Shown here: piece by piece, positions 41,774 to 50,149 of the stretch | Layout of the letters: each line of letters opens with the position of its first letter | Position numbering within the stretch: the stretch's first letter is position 1 | NCBI GenBank assembly: GCA_002483445.1 | Contig: DLHY01000150.1 | Coordinates: forward strand, 41,653 to 105,652 | Reading direction: 5' to 3' | Length of the DNA stretch: 64,000 nucleotides | Source: Blastocatellia bacterium UBA7656 | Lineage (GTDB): Bacteria; Acidobacteriota; Blastocatellia; UBA7656 | Made by a program: the position numbers and the translations under genes | The notes under the pieces: model-generated | Told to the model about the DNA's origin: nothing | The model's database searches: none | The model's input: the letters and a program-made list of their open reading frames with translations, nothing else

Positions 41774-42112
41774 CTACCGCGTCCGCACAACAAGAACCAA
41801 ACGAAACCCGTAGGTGTCGTTCCTGAGGTCCGGGGGGTCCCGGCCGCGGTCGGCCGCGCGGCAGTTGTCACCGTTGAGGCCCCACGAACCACCCCGCAGC
41901 ACCCGCTTCCCCGGATCACCGGCTTTCTCCCATGCGCTTCCATCTGTCGGCGCATTATTATAGCTATCGTGCCATGCGTCAAACCACCACTCCCACACAT
42001 TGCCATGCATATCGAGCCTCCTTTGCGAGAATTGGTTTTACTGATCCGAATTCTTATCACAAAGGAGGCTCCCTTTTCGCCGGGCATGACTCAGCGGCCA
42101 CCGCCATTGAGC
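41774..42112 (-). pseudogene. Decayed retroelement target gene (FGE-sulfatase / C-type-lectin fold), 3' part intact
   Basis: One minus-strand frame carries pieces of a formylglycine-generating-enzyme-like domain: AQWRW (42112 onward), CDKNSDQ, an in-frame TAA, then NQF...LDMHGNVWEW and a clean 78-codon 3' end from ATG 42010 with RVLRGGSW, NCRAADR, YGFRLVLVV. Intact relatives have about ten extra residues (a THPVG-type segment) where the TAA lies, so an internal deletion is likely, and everything 5' of AQW is missing. The C-terminal half is the part that holds the variable region in retroelement targets. It ends at the surE upstream region. Confidence 0.72.
41801..41893 (-). other. Variable region (VR) of a diversity-generating retroelement
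   Basis: Codons from RGGSW to YGFR. Between the fixed residues (RGGSW, NCRAA, R, R, GFR) the differing positions use GGC, CTC, AAC, GGT, GAC, GAC, GGC, GAC, CCC, GAC, CTC, AAC, GAC, ACC and TAC: almost all NNC. That is what adenine-specific mutagenesis of AAC codons in a template repeat would leave. No template repeat was found in this window. Confidence 0.7.
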
Positions 42113-42147
42113 AACTCAGTTTTATCTGCTACTCTTTCTCCTTATTT

Positions 42148-42909
42148 ATGGCGACGATTCTGGTTACTAATGACGATGGTATACACTCGGAAGGAATCAT
42201 CGTTCTTGCGGAAGCTCTCAAAGAGGTAGGCGATGTTTTCGTAGTCGCCCCCGCCTTCGAGATGAGCGCGGCCTCTCATTCGCTCACTCTGATGCGCCCG
42301 CTTCGCATAGAAAAGATCGATGATCGCCATTATTCAATCGACGGCACGCCTACTGATTGCGTCACGCTGGCGATGAATCACATCCTGAAAGACAGACCCC
42401 CTCAACTGGTCGTGTCGGGTATCAACAAAGGCGGCAACCTCGGCGATGATGTGACCTATTCGGGAACTGTCGCGGGCGCGCTCGAAGCTTCCATTCACGG
42501 CCTTCCGGGAATAGCCGTCAGCCTGGTGCAGAGAGTCAATTTCGATTTCTCGCACGCAGCCGAACTTGCCGTAGAGCTTGCGCGAAGGGTGCTGGGCGAC
42601 GGGCTTCCGCGGGGAACGCTCCTCAACGTCAACGTGCCTCCCGGCCCTGTTCGCGGCATTCGCGTCACACGTCAGGGTACGAAGATCATCAAGCCTACGA
42701 TCATCGAAGGAACCGATCCGCGCCAGCGAAAATATTACTGGATAGGCGAGGAGTCGCTCACCTGGAATGAAGAACCCGGCACGGATTATGAAGCTCTGCG
42801 CCACGGGCTGGTTTCGATAACTCCTCTGCGCAACGACCTGACCGACTACAACGCGCTCCCGGAGCTTCAATCGAGAGACTGGAAAGTTTTTGAAGATGAA
42901 ATCCAATAG
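42148..42909 (+). CDS. surE: 5'/3'-nucleotidase SurE
   Basis: 253 aa from ATG 42148. MATILVTNDDGIHSEGI carries the metal-binding Asp pair, VVAPAFEMSAASHSLTL the Ser, and VVSGINKGGNLGDDVTYSGTVAGALE the Asn and phosphate-binding segment. Dephosphorylates nucleoside monophosphates. The start has no obvious Shine-Dalgarno site; the frame continues upstream but with no family resemblance. Overlaps pcm, the usual stationary-phase survival pair. Confidence 0.93.
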   Translation: MATILVTNDDGIHSEGIIVLAEALKEVGDVFVVAPAFEMSAASHSLTLMRPLRIEKIDDRHYSIDGTPTDCVTLAMNHILKDRPPQLVVSGINKGGNLGDDVTYSGTVAGALEASIHGLPGIAVSLVQRVNFDFSHAAELAVELARRVLGDGLPRGTLLNVNVPPGPVRGIRVTRQGTKIIKPTIIEGTDPRQRKYYWIGEESLTWNEEPGTDYEALRHGLVSITPLRNDLTDYNALPELQSRDWKVFEDEIQ

Positions 42910-43570
42910 CCTTGCATCCGTTCCCGGCGCTGGCCTTTATAAATCGCAACGCGCCCGCATGGTAGATTTGCTGCGCAACCGCGCCATCAGCGATGAGCGA
43001 GTGCTGCGCGTGATGTCGGAAATTCCGCGCCATTTCTTCGTGCCTGATGCGTTGAAAGATAAAGCCTACGGCGATCACGCGCTTCCCATAGGCGAGATGC
43101 AGACCATTTCGCAGCCTTACATGGTCGCGCGCATGACGGAACTTCTGGAGATAAACGAAAACTCCTCGGTGCTTGAAGTGGGCGCAGGATCGGGCTATCA
43201 GGCTGCGGTGCTTGCGTCTATCGCTTTTCGCGTGTTCGCGCTTGAGCGCATCAGTTCGCTTGCTCGCGCGGCGCAGGCCAATCTGAATCGAATCGGATGC
43301 TACAACGCTACGGTGAAATCATTCGACGGAACGATAGGATGGAGCGAACACGCCCCCTATGACGGAATACTGGTCGCAGCGGGCGGCCCCGACGTGCCTG
43401 ATCCGCTCGTAGAACAACTCGCCATCGGCGGACGGCTGGTCATCCCCGTAGGCGACACCGAAGAACAAACGCTCGTGCGAATAGTCAAAACAGAAAAAGG
43501 AACTGTGCGCGAAGAACACGGGCTTTGCCAGTTCGTCAAACTCATAGGCCGCTACGGCTGGCCAAACTAG
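42896..43570 (+). CDS. pcm: Protein-L-isoaspartate O-methyltransferase
   Basis: Repairs isoaspartyl residues using SAM. ALPIGEMQTISQPYMVARM is the substrate/cofactor segment and VLEVGAGSGYQAAVLA the SAM motif. 224 aa from ATG 42896, overlapping the end of surE by 14 nt. Confidence 0.93.
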   Translation: MKSNSLASVPGAGLYKSQRARMVDLLRNRAISDERVLRVMSEIPRHFFVPDALKDKAYGDHALPIGEMQTISQPYMVARMTELLEINENSSVLEVGAGSGYQAAVLASIAFRVFALERISSLARAAQANLNRIGCYNATVKSFDGTIGWSEHAPYDGILVAAGGPDVPDPLVEQLAIGGRLVIPVGDTEEQTLVRIVKTEKGTVREEHGLCQFVKLIGRYGWPN

Positions 43571-43648
43571 GTGACAGGGAACAAGTGACAGGGAACAGGA
43601 ATTAACCGTCTTCCTCCCTGTCACCTGTCACCTGTCACCTGTCACCTA
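43570..43648. repeat. Inverted pair of heptamer tracts before the dedA-like gene
   Basis: GTGACAGGGAACA-type units (43570-43597) face CTGTCAC units repeated four times (43617-43646). A long hairpin is possible, ending 3-5 nt before the start codon of the DedA gene, which has no visible Shine-Dalgarno site. Confidence 0.75.
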
Positions 43649-43650
43649 AT

Positions 43651-44313
43651 ATGGAACTGTTCAACAAACTGATCGATATTTTTCTTCACCTCGACAAACA
43701 TCTTGGGGATTACACGCAGGATTATGGCGGGTGGGTTTACCTGATACTTTTCGTGATCGTGTTTTGCGAAACGGGACTTGTGGTCACGCCTTTCCTTCCG
43801 GGCGATTCGCTGCTGTTCGCTGCCGGCGCAGTCGCAGCGGCGACAGGCCATCTGAACCCCGTATGGCTTTTCCTTCTGCTTTCCGCAGCGGGCATTCTCG
43901 GAGACACTGTGAATTACTGGATAGGCAATTACATCGGGCCGAAAGTGTTTCAAATCAAAAGCCGATTCCTGAAAAAAGAACACCTCGAACGCACGCATCA
44001 GTTTTACGAAAAGCACGGCGGGAAGACGATCATCATCGCGCGCTTCGTTCCCATCATACGCACGTTCGCGCCCTTCGTCGCCGGAGTTGGCAGCATGACC
44101 TATTCGCGCTTCATCGCCTATAACGTCGGCGGCGGCATAGCCTGGGTAGCGATATTCATCTTCGGCGGTTACTGGTTCGGCAATGCCCAGATAGTGAAGA
44201 AAAATTTTTCGCTCGTCATCATCGCCATCGTCTTCATCTCGATCCTGCCAGGGGTGATCGAGTACATACGTCATCGCCGCTCCGCTGCCAGACCGGATGA
44301 AGCGGGCGGCTGA
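43651..44313 (+). CDS. DedA/SNARE-associated family membrane protein
   Basis: 220 aa with about five helices. VVTPFLPGDSLLFAAGAVAA and GDTVNYWIGNYIGPKVF with the basic segment GGKTIIIARFVPIIRTFAPFVAG are DedA hallmarks. DedA proteins act as lipid (undecaprenyl or phospholipid) transporters or scramblases in the inner membrane. ATG 43651 directly follows the heptamer hairpin. Confidence 0.9.
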   Translation: MELFNKLIDIFLHLDKHLGDYTQDYGGWVYLILFVIVFCETGLVVTPFLPGDSLLFAAGAVAAATGHLNPVWLFLLLSAAGILGDTVNYWIGNYIGPKVFQIKSRFLKKEHLERTHQFYEKHGGKTIIIARFVPIIRTFAPFVAGVGSMTYSRFIAYNVGGGIAWVAIFIFGGYWFGNAQIVKKNFSLVIIAIVFISILPGVIEYIRHRRSAARPDEAGG

Positions 44314-44328
44314 GGCTGGATTTTACGT

Positions 44329-46086
44329 CTATGAGGAAGTCAGCTTCATTTTAACAGTCGAGTCGCGGCTGGAATCGGCTCCGGGAGCCGTTTTGATCCT
44401 GCTTTGTTCGATTCCCCATTTCGTCTTCAGATACTCCGAGATCGCCTGCGCCCGTTCTTCAATGATGATTTCGCGCTCGCGCCTGTCCCGGTTCGTCGTG
44501 ATTTCAATTTCCAGAGAAGGCGCTCGTTGAAGCGACTGCCCGATGGAATCGAGCGACGCCGTAATGGTCGCGTCCAGCGTTGATTGATTGAAATTGAATC
44601 TGAGCGGCGCGGGCGTCGAGGAGATTCTTTCAAGCTCGACCTTCGTATCCGGCAAATCGAGTCGCGACCTGATGTCTTCGATAATAAGCGCGCGAGCGTC
44701 CGCGTCAATATCGCGCTCGCTCAAATAATCGATCCTGACTCCGACCGGCTGCGACGGGTTTGTCGTCACCTGATAGTCTGCCATCTGCGCGTGCTGAGGC
44801 AGGCGAAGACCGCGCAGCGAAGAATCGACGGCTTGCATAAAATTCGCCTGAAGTTGAGGAATGGTCTGCGGGGGCGGCTCTGCCTTTTCTTCCCTCGCTC
44901 TGGCGGCGAGAGTCCCTGCCGTTGTGGGAATCTCGACGATTTGCAGATTGACCGACTGAGCCGCTCGCTCCAGCCGGTCGGCGATCAGGCGCGCGCAGAG
45001 TTTTTGCTCTTCGGCATTGTAAGGCTCACTCGTAAAAACGCGGAGAAAGAGATTGATTTTCCCATCGCTTTCCGAGCTTGAGAGGTTGTCTATGTATGAT
45101 CGCTGCTCGCCGCTCGCCATCTTTGCGAAGTTATCCTGCCAGACTCCTGCTACCGTCCGGCGGAGGCGATTCTCTTTCTGCTTTCGCGCTATTTCGTCTC
45201 TCAACTGACCGAGCGACTGGCTGAGAGGGATCAGGATGATCAGAATCGGGATGGCAATCATAATCAGGCGACCCGGAAGGCTTCCCATTTTCCTGAATCG
45301 CTCGGATACATGAATTCTTTCCAGCGCAGACCTGTACCATGAGCTTTCACGATCCTCTCTCATCCACTCTTTTATGCGCTCGCGGACAGATTCGGTGTCG
45401 ATGTGAAGCGACAGAAACACGAGCATCGCCGCGAAAGTGATTACGACCAGGTTGGTGAGAAAAAGCAATCCTCCTCCGCGAGCTACGCGCAATCCTTCCG
45501 CCGTATCAAAAGTGAGTGCCAGCGCTATGCCGAAACCTACGACGCACAGCGGCGGCATAAGAGCCACTGCTATCGACACGCCGGGTATGGAAGTCACAAC
45601 GCCTTTGGCCTCTTTGCATGTTGCGAGAGAGCCGATTGCGCCGGAAAAGAGAGCGATCATCAGATCGAGCGTGTTGGGTTGAGTGCGCGAGGCAATCTCA
45701 TTAGTGACTTCCTTGAATGGCAGAACCGTTACGAGCAGGATCGCGAAAATAATGGCGACTGCGCAACTGAGAGCAAGGTTCACGATGGCCCTCAGGCCTA
45801 AAATGACATCGCCTGTTGCGAGCGACAGACCGGCGGAAAGAATCGGCCCCATAAGTGGCGAAATGAGCATCGCCCCTATGATAACGGCAGGGCTGTTGAG
45901 CGCGAGTCCGAGCGTTGCGATACCGGCTGCGAAGATTATCTGTAACCAGTAACTCGCGTCAAACAGGGTCGCCGCATTAGAAATCTCTCTGTAGACTTCT
46001 TCCTTCCGCTCCTCCCTCACGCCGATATGATCTGCAAACCAGTCGCGAATGCCTGTTTCCGCTTTTGCCGCTTCTGCTGATCCCAT
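44329..46086 (-). CDS. DUF389 membrane protein with OmpA-like C-terminal region
   Basis: 585 aa. N-terminal DUF389 membrane block: YWLQIIFAAGIATLGLALNSPAVIIGAMLISPLMGPI, GAIGSLATCKEAKGVVTSIPGVSIAVALMPPLCVVG. A helix (LIMIAIPILIILIPL) leads to a long soluble C-terminus. The end, RFNFNQSTLDATITASLDSI through EERAQAISEYLKTKWGI, resembles an OmpA/MotB peptidoglycan-binding domain, which is unusual attached to DUF389. Function unknown. Convergent with dedA, 15-nt gap. Confidence 0.78.
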   Translation of the reverse strand: MGSAEAAKAETGIRDWFADHIGVREERKEEVYREISNAATLFDASYWLQIIFAAGIATLGLALNSPAVIIGAMLISPLMGPILSAGLSLATGDVILGLRAIVNLALSCAVAIIFAILLVTVLPFKEVTNEIASRTQPNTLDLMIALFSGAIGSLATCKEAKGVVTSIPGVSIAVALMPPLCVVGFGIALALTFDTAEGLRVARGGGLLFLTNLVVITFAAMLVFLSLHIDTESVRERIKEWMREDRESSWYRSALERIHVSERFRKMGSLPGRLIMIAIPILIILIPLSQSLGQLRDEIARKQKENRLRRTVAGVWQDNFAKMASGEQRSYIDNLSSSESDGKINLFLRVFTSEPYNAEEQKLCARLIADRLERAAQSVNLQIVEIPTTAGTLAARAREEKAEPPPQTIPQLQANFMQAVDSSLRGLRLPQHAQMADYQVTTNPSQPVGVRIDYLSERDIDADARALIIEDIRSRLDLPDTKVELERISSTPAPLRFNFNQSTLDATITASLDSIGQSLQRAPSLEIEITTNRDRREREIIIEERAQAISEYLKTKWGIEQSRIKTAPGADSSRDSTVKMKLTSS

Positions 46087-46219
46087 AGGCCCTCCCGAAA
46101 ATGTAAGAAATTCGTATAATGCCTCTGCAACCTGACGGTGGCATTATATAAAAGAATTTTGCCCGCACAGGAAAAAGAATCTGTAGAATTTCAGAATCGG
46201 ACGACAGGGAGCCAAATAG

Positions 46220-47503
46220 ATGACTGCATTTGCAACTCAAACCTTTGCCTTTTTTCTCAGCGCAGGCAATCACGCAAGAATACTCGTTGCTTTATTCATC
46301 ATTCTTGTTGCAGCGAAGCTGATGGCCGAGCTTTTCGAGCGGCTGGGCCAGCCCGCAGTCGTAGGAGAAATCATCGCAGGCATCATCATCGGGCCGGGCG
46401 TTCTCAACCTCATTCATCTGACTTCGGTCGTCGATGGAATCTCTTCGCCGACGACCGAAGCCACGGTCATCGAAGCGATGGCGGAAATCGGCGTGATTTT
46501 TCTTCTCTTCACCGTAGGGCTTGAGACAAGGCCGAGCGACATTTTCAAAGTCGGAGGGACGGCGACTGCGGTCGCGGTGATGGGCGCGATACTTCCCTTC
46601 CTCGCAGGCTGGGGACTTTTATCGCTCTGGCCGGGACACTCATGGATCGAAGCGATTTTCATGGGAGCGGCGATGGTGGCGACTTCCGTAGGGATAACCG
46701 CCCGCGTGTTGTCAGGCATGGGATTGATCTCGGCTGAGGCGAGCCGAATCATACTTGCCGCAGCCGTAATCGATGATGTCATCGGATTGCTTGTGCTTGC
46801 GGTCGTCAGCAGCGTTGCGCAGGGCGGAGTCGATTATCTTCAAATAGCGATCACCGCCGCGATGGCAATCGGCTTCACCGTGCTGATGATTATGCTCGGC
46901 TCGCGCGCAGTAAACGTCCTCCGTCGCCCCGTTGCCGCGCTTCGAATCAATCATTCGCTGTTTATGTTTTCGCTGGTGCTTTGCTTCGGGCTGGCTGCGG
47001 TCGCAAACCTCATAGGGATAGCCGGAATCATCGGAGCTTTTCTCGCAGGCGTTATGTTCTCCGAAGCTACTGACGAAACGCCGCTTCACGATCAGGCGCA
47101 GGCGTTGACGGAATTCACGACGCCTTTCTTTCTGGCAAACATCGGGCTGCAACTGAAGCTTTCGATTTTTCTTTCCTCTCAGATCGTCATTCTCTCAATC
47201 GTGGTGACGCTGCTTGCTGTGCTGACGAAGTTCATAGGCTGCGGCATTCCGGTTTTGAAGAAGGGCCGTCGCAGCGCCATTCAGGTGGGAGTGGGGATGG
47301 TGCCTCGCGGCGAGGTCGGAATAGTCGTCGCTCAACTCGGTCTCGCTATGGCGGCTGTGGGCGATAATGTTTACGGAGTGGTTCTGGTGATGGCAGTGGC
47401 AACGACTCTCATCGCGCCGCCGCTGATAAAACTGGCTTTTGCTGGCGAGCAGGCCAGAGAAAAAGGCGGGATTGATCGGGAACTTGAGTACAAAATAAGA
47501 TAA
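46220..47503 (+). CDS. CPA2-family cation:proton antiporter
   Basis: 427 aa, about 12-13 helices. FERLGQPAVVGEIIAGIIIGPGVL is the Kef/NapA-type entry, AAAVIDDVIGLLVLAVV has the paired Asp residues of the ion site, and VGVGMVPRGEVGIVVAQLG is the conserved helix near the C-terminus. No RCK domain follows. Probably Na+/H+ or K+/H+ exchange. Confidence 0.92.
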   Translation: MTAFATQTFAFFLSAGNHARILVALFIILVAAKLMAELFERLGQPAVVGEIIAGIIIGPGVLNLIHLTSVVDGISSPTTEATVIEAMAEIGVIFLLFTVGLETRPSDIFKVGGTATAVAVMGAILPFLAGWGLLSLWPGHSWIEAIFMGAAMVATSVGITARVLSGMGLISAEASRIILAAAVIDDVIGLLVLAVVSSVAQGGVDYLQIAITAAMAIGFTVLMIMLGSRAVNVLRRPVAALRINHSLFMFSLVLCFGLAAVANLIGIAGIIGAFLAGVMFSEATDETPLHDQAQALTEFTTPFFLANIGLQLKLSIFLSSQIVILSIVVTLLAVLTKFIGCGIPVLKKGRRSAIQVGVGMVPRGEVGIVVAQLGLAMAAVGDNVYGVVLVMAVATTLIAPPLIKLAFAGEQAREKGGIDRELEYKIR

Positions 47504-47575
47504 AACTCCGACGATGAGCGCCAATATATCAGGCGCTCAGGTATCTGGCCGAGCAGAGAGCGGAATCGTCGATAA

Positions 47576-48370
47576 TCACCACTTTTTCACCGGACAGGCC
47601 GCAACAAGGTCGGGCAAGTCTTGTTTATCGTAAACGACGCGCTCAAGAAAAAGGCCCGACGGCGGCGCAGTGTGCGCGGCCACTGAAAAATTTTTCCGAG
47701 CTTGAGGCTGCTTTTCCAGCAGGGCGCGAAAGTCATCGACATCAAGATTCCCTCGCCCGACTTCGACCAGAGAGCCGACTATTCGCCTGACCATCTTCCA
47801 CAGAAAATGCGTGGCTACTATTCGAAATAAAATCAGATCGCCATCGATTCGTATCTCGGCCCGCTCGACAGCAATGATAGTCGAGCGATCATCCGCGCGC
47901 TTTTCTGCAAAAGCTTCGAAGTCGCGCCTGCCCGCAACGAGTCGCGCCGCTTCGCTCATTAGCTCGACGTTCAAGCGATCCCGCACCCACCAGACATACT
48001 TTTTCGCAAAGGCTGTTCGTCGCGTTGAAATCTGATAGAGGTAATAACGCGCCTGCGCATCGCGTCGCGGATTGAAGTCGCGCGCCGCCTGCTCGACTTT
48101 CAGTATGTTGATATCAGCAGGCAATTCATCATTGATAGCTCTCATCAAAGCCACCTCGTCAGCCGGAACCGCAGAGCCGAGTTTCGCAACCTGACCGAGA
48201 GCGTGAACGCCCGCGTCAGTGCGCCCGGCTCCGCTCAATTCAACAGGCTTTTGAAAAAATTTGCTGGCCGCGCTTCGAATCTCGCCTGCGACCGTGCGGG
48301 CATTTTTCTGTTCCTGCCACCCGCTGTAGCGCGTGCCGTCATACTCAATCGTCAGTTTCCAGAAAGGCAA
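47576..48370 (-). CDS. truA: tRNA pseudouridine(38-40) synthase TruA
   Basis: 264 aa. ELSGAGRTDAGVHALGQVAKL holds the catalytic Asp; YDGTRYSGWQEQ, RYYLYQI and FLWKMVRRIVGSLVEVGRG are further TruA blocks. Isomerises U38-U40 in the anticodon arm. Single gene; start at ATG 48370. Confidence 0.94.
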   Translation of the reverse strand: MPFWKLTIEYDGTRYSGWQEQKNARTVAGEIRSAASKFFQKPVELSGAGRTDAGVHALGQVAKLGSAVPADEVALMRAINDELPADINILKVEQAARDFNPRRDAQARYYLYQISTRRTAFAKKYVWWVRDRLNVELMSEAARLVAGRRDFEAFAEKRADDRSTIIAVERAEIRIDGDLILFRIVATHFLWKMVRRIVGSLVEVGRGNLDVDDFRALLEKQPQARKNFSVAAHTAPPSGLFLERVVYDKQDLPDLVAACPVKKW

Positions 48371-48442
48371 TCGTTTTCCTCCGTTTGAAAAGATTCAATG
48401 CTTGAGCTTGCTCAACAGGCGGGAGTATGTCAACCCGGTCGG

Positions 48443-48526
48443 AATTGGCCTGATGAAATTGGCCCGCTATTGGTTCTTTACAGGTCGGTCTTTCTGATTA
48501 GAATTGGTATGTTAGATTAAGCCAAT
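48443..48526 (+). promoter_or_regulatory. Promoter with ATTGGC-type operator repeats upstream of the MocR gene
   Basis: AATTGGCC occurs at 48443-48450 and 48457-48464, ATTGGTTC at 48469-48476, AATTGGTA at 48502-48509 and the inverted GCCAAT at 48521-48526. TTTACA (48477-48482) and TAGAAT (48499-48504) spaced by 16 nt make a plausible sigma-70 promoter. MocR regulators commonly bind repeated sites in their own promoters, so autoregulation is likely (inference). Confidence 0.5.
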
Positions 48527-48540
48527 ATTGAAGAGGCAAA

Positions 48541-50064
48541 ATGGCAGTATTTTTCGAGCTAAACCGCAAGAGTCGCATCCCGCTCTATGTGCAACTTGTG
48601 ACGCAGACGCGGGAGATGATCGCCCGCGGCGATCTCAAAGCGGGCGACCGGATGCCTGCCAATCGCGAGCTTGCCCGTCAACTGGATGTCAATCGCAACA
48701 CCGTCATCACCGCCTACTCCGAGCTTGAAGCGGACGGGCTTATAGAATCGCACGTCGGGCGCGGGACTTTCATCACAGCCATTGCAGAAAACAGGGGCAA
48801 AGCGGAGGCGACGAAGACAGAGCCTTCGCCCGTGATGTGGAACACGCTGATGCTTTCGACTCAGCGCGACCGATGGCTGGGTTCCCTTCTCGGCTCGCAG
48901 CAGCCGCGCAATACGATCTCGCTCGCTCACGGGTTGCCGCAGGCGGAGCTTTTTCCGCTTGATGATTTTCGCCGCTCAGTTGACCGGGTTCTAAGGAAAG
49001 AGGGTCGCGAGTTGCTGCAACTCGGGCTGAGCGGCGGATACTTTCCGCTTCAGGAATATCTCGCCTCGCACATGTCACTGGCAGGCATCAAGGCCACTCC
49101 CGAAGAGATACTGATAACCAACGGATGCCAGCAGTCGCTCGATCTGATTCGTCGCGTCTTCATCGATGCGGGCGACGAGATAGCAATCGAGAATCCGACT
49201 TATCCGGGAGCGATCAGCGTCTTTTGTGTCACCAACGCCCGGTTCGTGAGTGTGCCTGTGGGTGAAGCTGGCATGGATTTGGACGCGCTCGAAGACATTC
49301 TTTCGCAGCGCCGCCCCAAGCTCATCTACACCATACCGACCTATCACAATCCTACGGGGGCGAGGATGGATATGTCTGCGCGTCGGCGATTGCTCGACAT
49401 CGCGATCAGGTATCGAGTGCCGATAATCGAAGATGACATCTACAGCGAACTTCACTATGAAGGCCCGCTGCACCCTTCGCTCAAGGCGATGGATCAGCAT
49501 GGCGTGGTCATTTCGATCAACAGCTTTTCCAAAATCGGATTTCCCGGCCTGAGAGTCGGATGGATAGTCGCGCCCCGCGTCGTCATCGAACAACTCAATA
49601 TCACGAAACAGAACGCAGACCTCCACGCAAGCCTTCTCTCTCAGGCGGCTATTTACGAATTTTCGCGGCGCGGCCTCCTGGCAAAGCATGTGCGCCGAGT
49701 GCGCCGCGCTTATGCAGTGAGGCGCGATGCAATGCTCGAAGCCCTGGAGCGATACTTCCCCGATGAAGCGACGTGGAGCAAGCCTTCAGGCGGAATGGCT
49801 ATCTGGGTTAGATTGCCTGAACAGATAAACACGAGCGAGATACTGCTCCACGCAGCCGAGCGCGGAGTCACATTCAGTCCGGGCGAACACTTCTATTCCT
49901 CCCGTCCTCAACTCAACCGGATGAGACTCTGTTTCACCATGGCCAGTCCGGCTGTGATCGAGGAAGGAATACGTCGCATCGGGTCGGTCATTAAAGAGCG
50001 CATAGTCAGCCTCAAGAAACAGCGCGCGATGCGCGCGCCGGAAGCTATGCGCGCGCTCGTCTGA
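48541..50064 (+). CDS. MocR-type (GntR plus aminotransferase) transcription regulator
   Basis: 507 aa. N-terminal winged helix (IPLYVQLVTQTREMIARGDLKAGDRMPANRELARQLDVNRNTV...GRGTFIT), then an aminotransferase-fold domain with DDIYSELHYEG and the PLP lysine in INSFSKIGFPGLRVGW. MocR proteins sense PLP or an amino compound; PdxR members control pdxS/pdxT, and those genes lie 3.6 kb downstream on the same strand. Equally it could control the adjacent LysN-like gene. Confidence 0.88.
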   Translation: MAVFFELNRKSRIPLYVQLVTQTREMIARGDLKAGDRMPANRELARQLDVNRNTVITAYSELEADGLIESHVGRGTFITAIAENRGKAEATKTEPSPVMWNTLMLSTQRDRWLGSLLGSQQPRNTISLAHGLPQAELFPLDDFRRSVDRVLRKEGRELLQLGLSGGYFPLQEYLASHMSLAGIKATPEEILITNGCQQSLDLIRRVFIDAGDEIAIENPTYPGAISVFCVTNARFVSVPVGEAGMDLDALEDILSQRRPKLIYTIPTYHNPTGARMDMSARRRLLDIAIRYRVPIIEDDIYSELHYEGPLHPSLKAMDQHGVVISINSFSKIGFPGLRVGWIVAPRVVIEQLNITKQNADLHASLLSQAAIYEFSRRGLLAKHVRRVRRAYAVRRDAMLEALERYFPDEATWSKPSGGMAIWVRLPEQINTSEILLHAAERGVTFSPGEHFYSSRPQLNRMRLCFTMASPAVIEEGIRRIGSVIKERIVSLKKQRAMRAPEAMRALV

Positions 50065-50148
50065 AATTTCAGATCTCAGATTTGAAATCTGAGAAGGAGA
50101 AGCAATCAAATTTGAAATCTCAAGTTGAAGATTTCAGAAGGAGAAACA
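50061..50148. repeat. Heptamer-type palindromic leader with duplicated ribosome binding site
   Basis: Units ATTTCAG, ATCTCAG, ATTTGAA, ATCTGAG run with 7-nt period; CTGAAATTTCAG and CTCAGATTTGAAATCTGAG are perfect palindromes. The segment AGAAGGAGAAGCAA recurs 42 nt later as AGAAGGAGAAACAA, the second being the ribosome binding site of the next gene. Confidence 0.65.
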
Positions 50149-50149
50149 A

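Noticed and set aside
41932..42147. The plus-strand frame upstream of SurE could extend that protein by 72 residues.
   Set aside because: The extension overlaps the antisense retroelement target fragment, and the SurE family starts at MATILVTNDDG.
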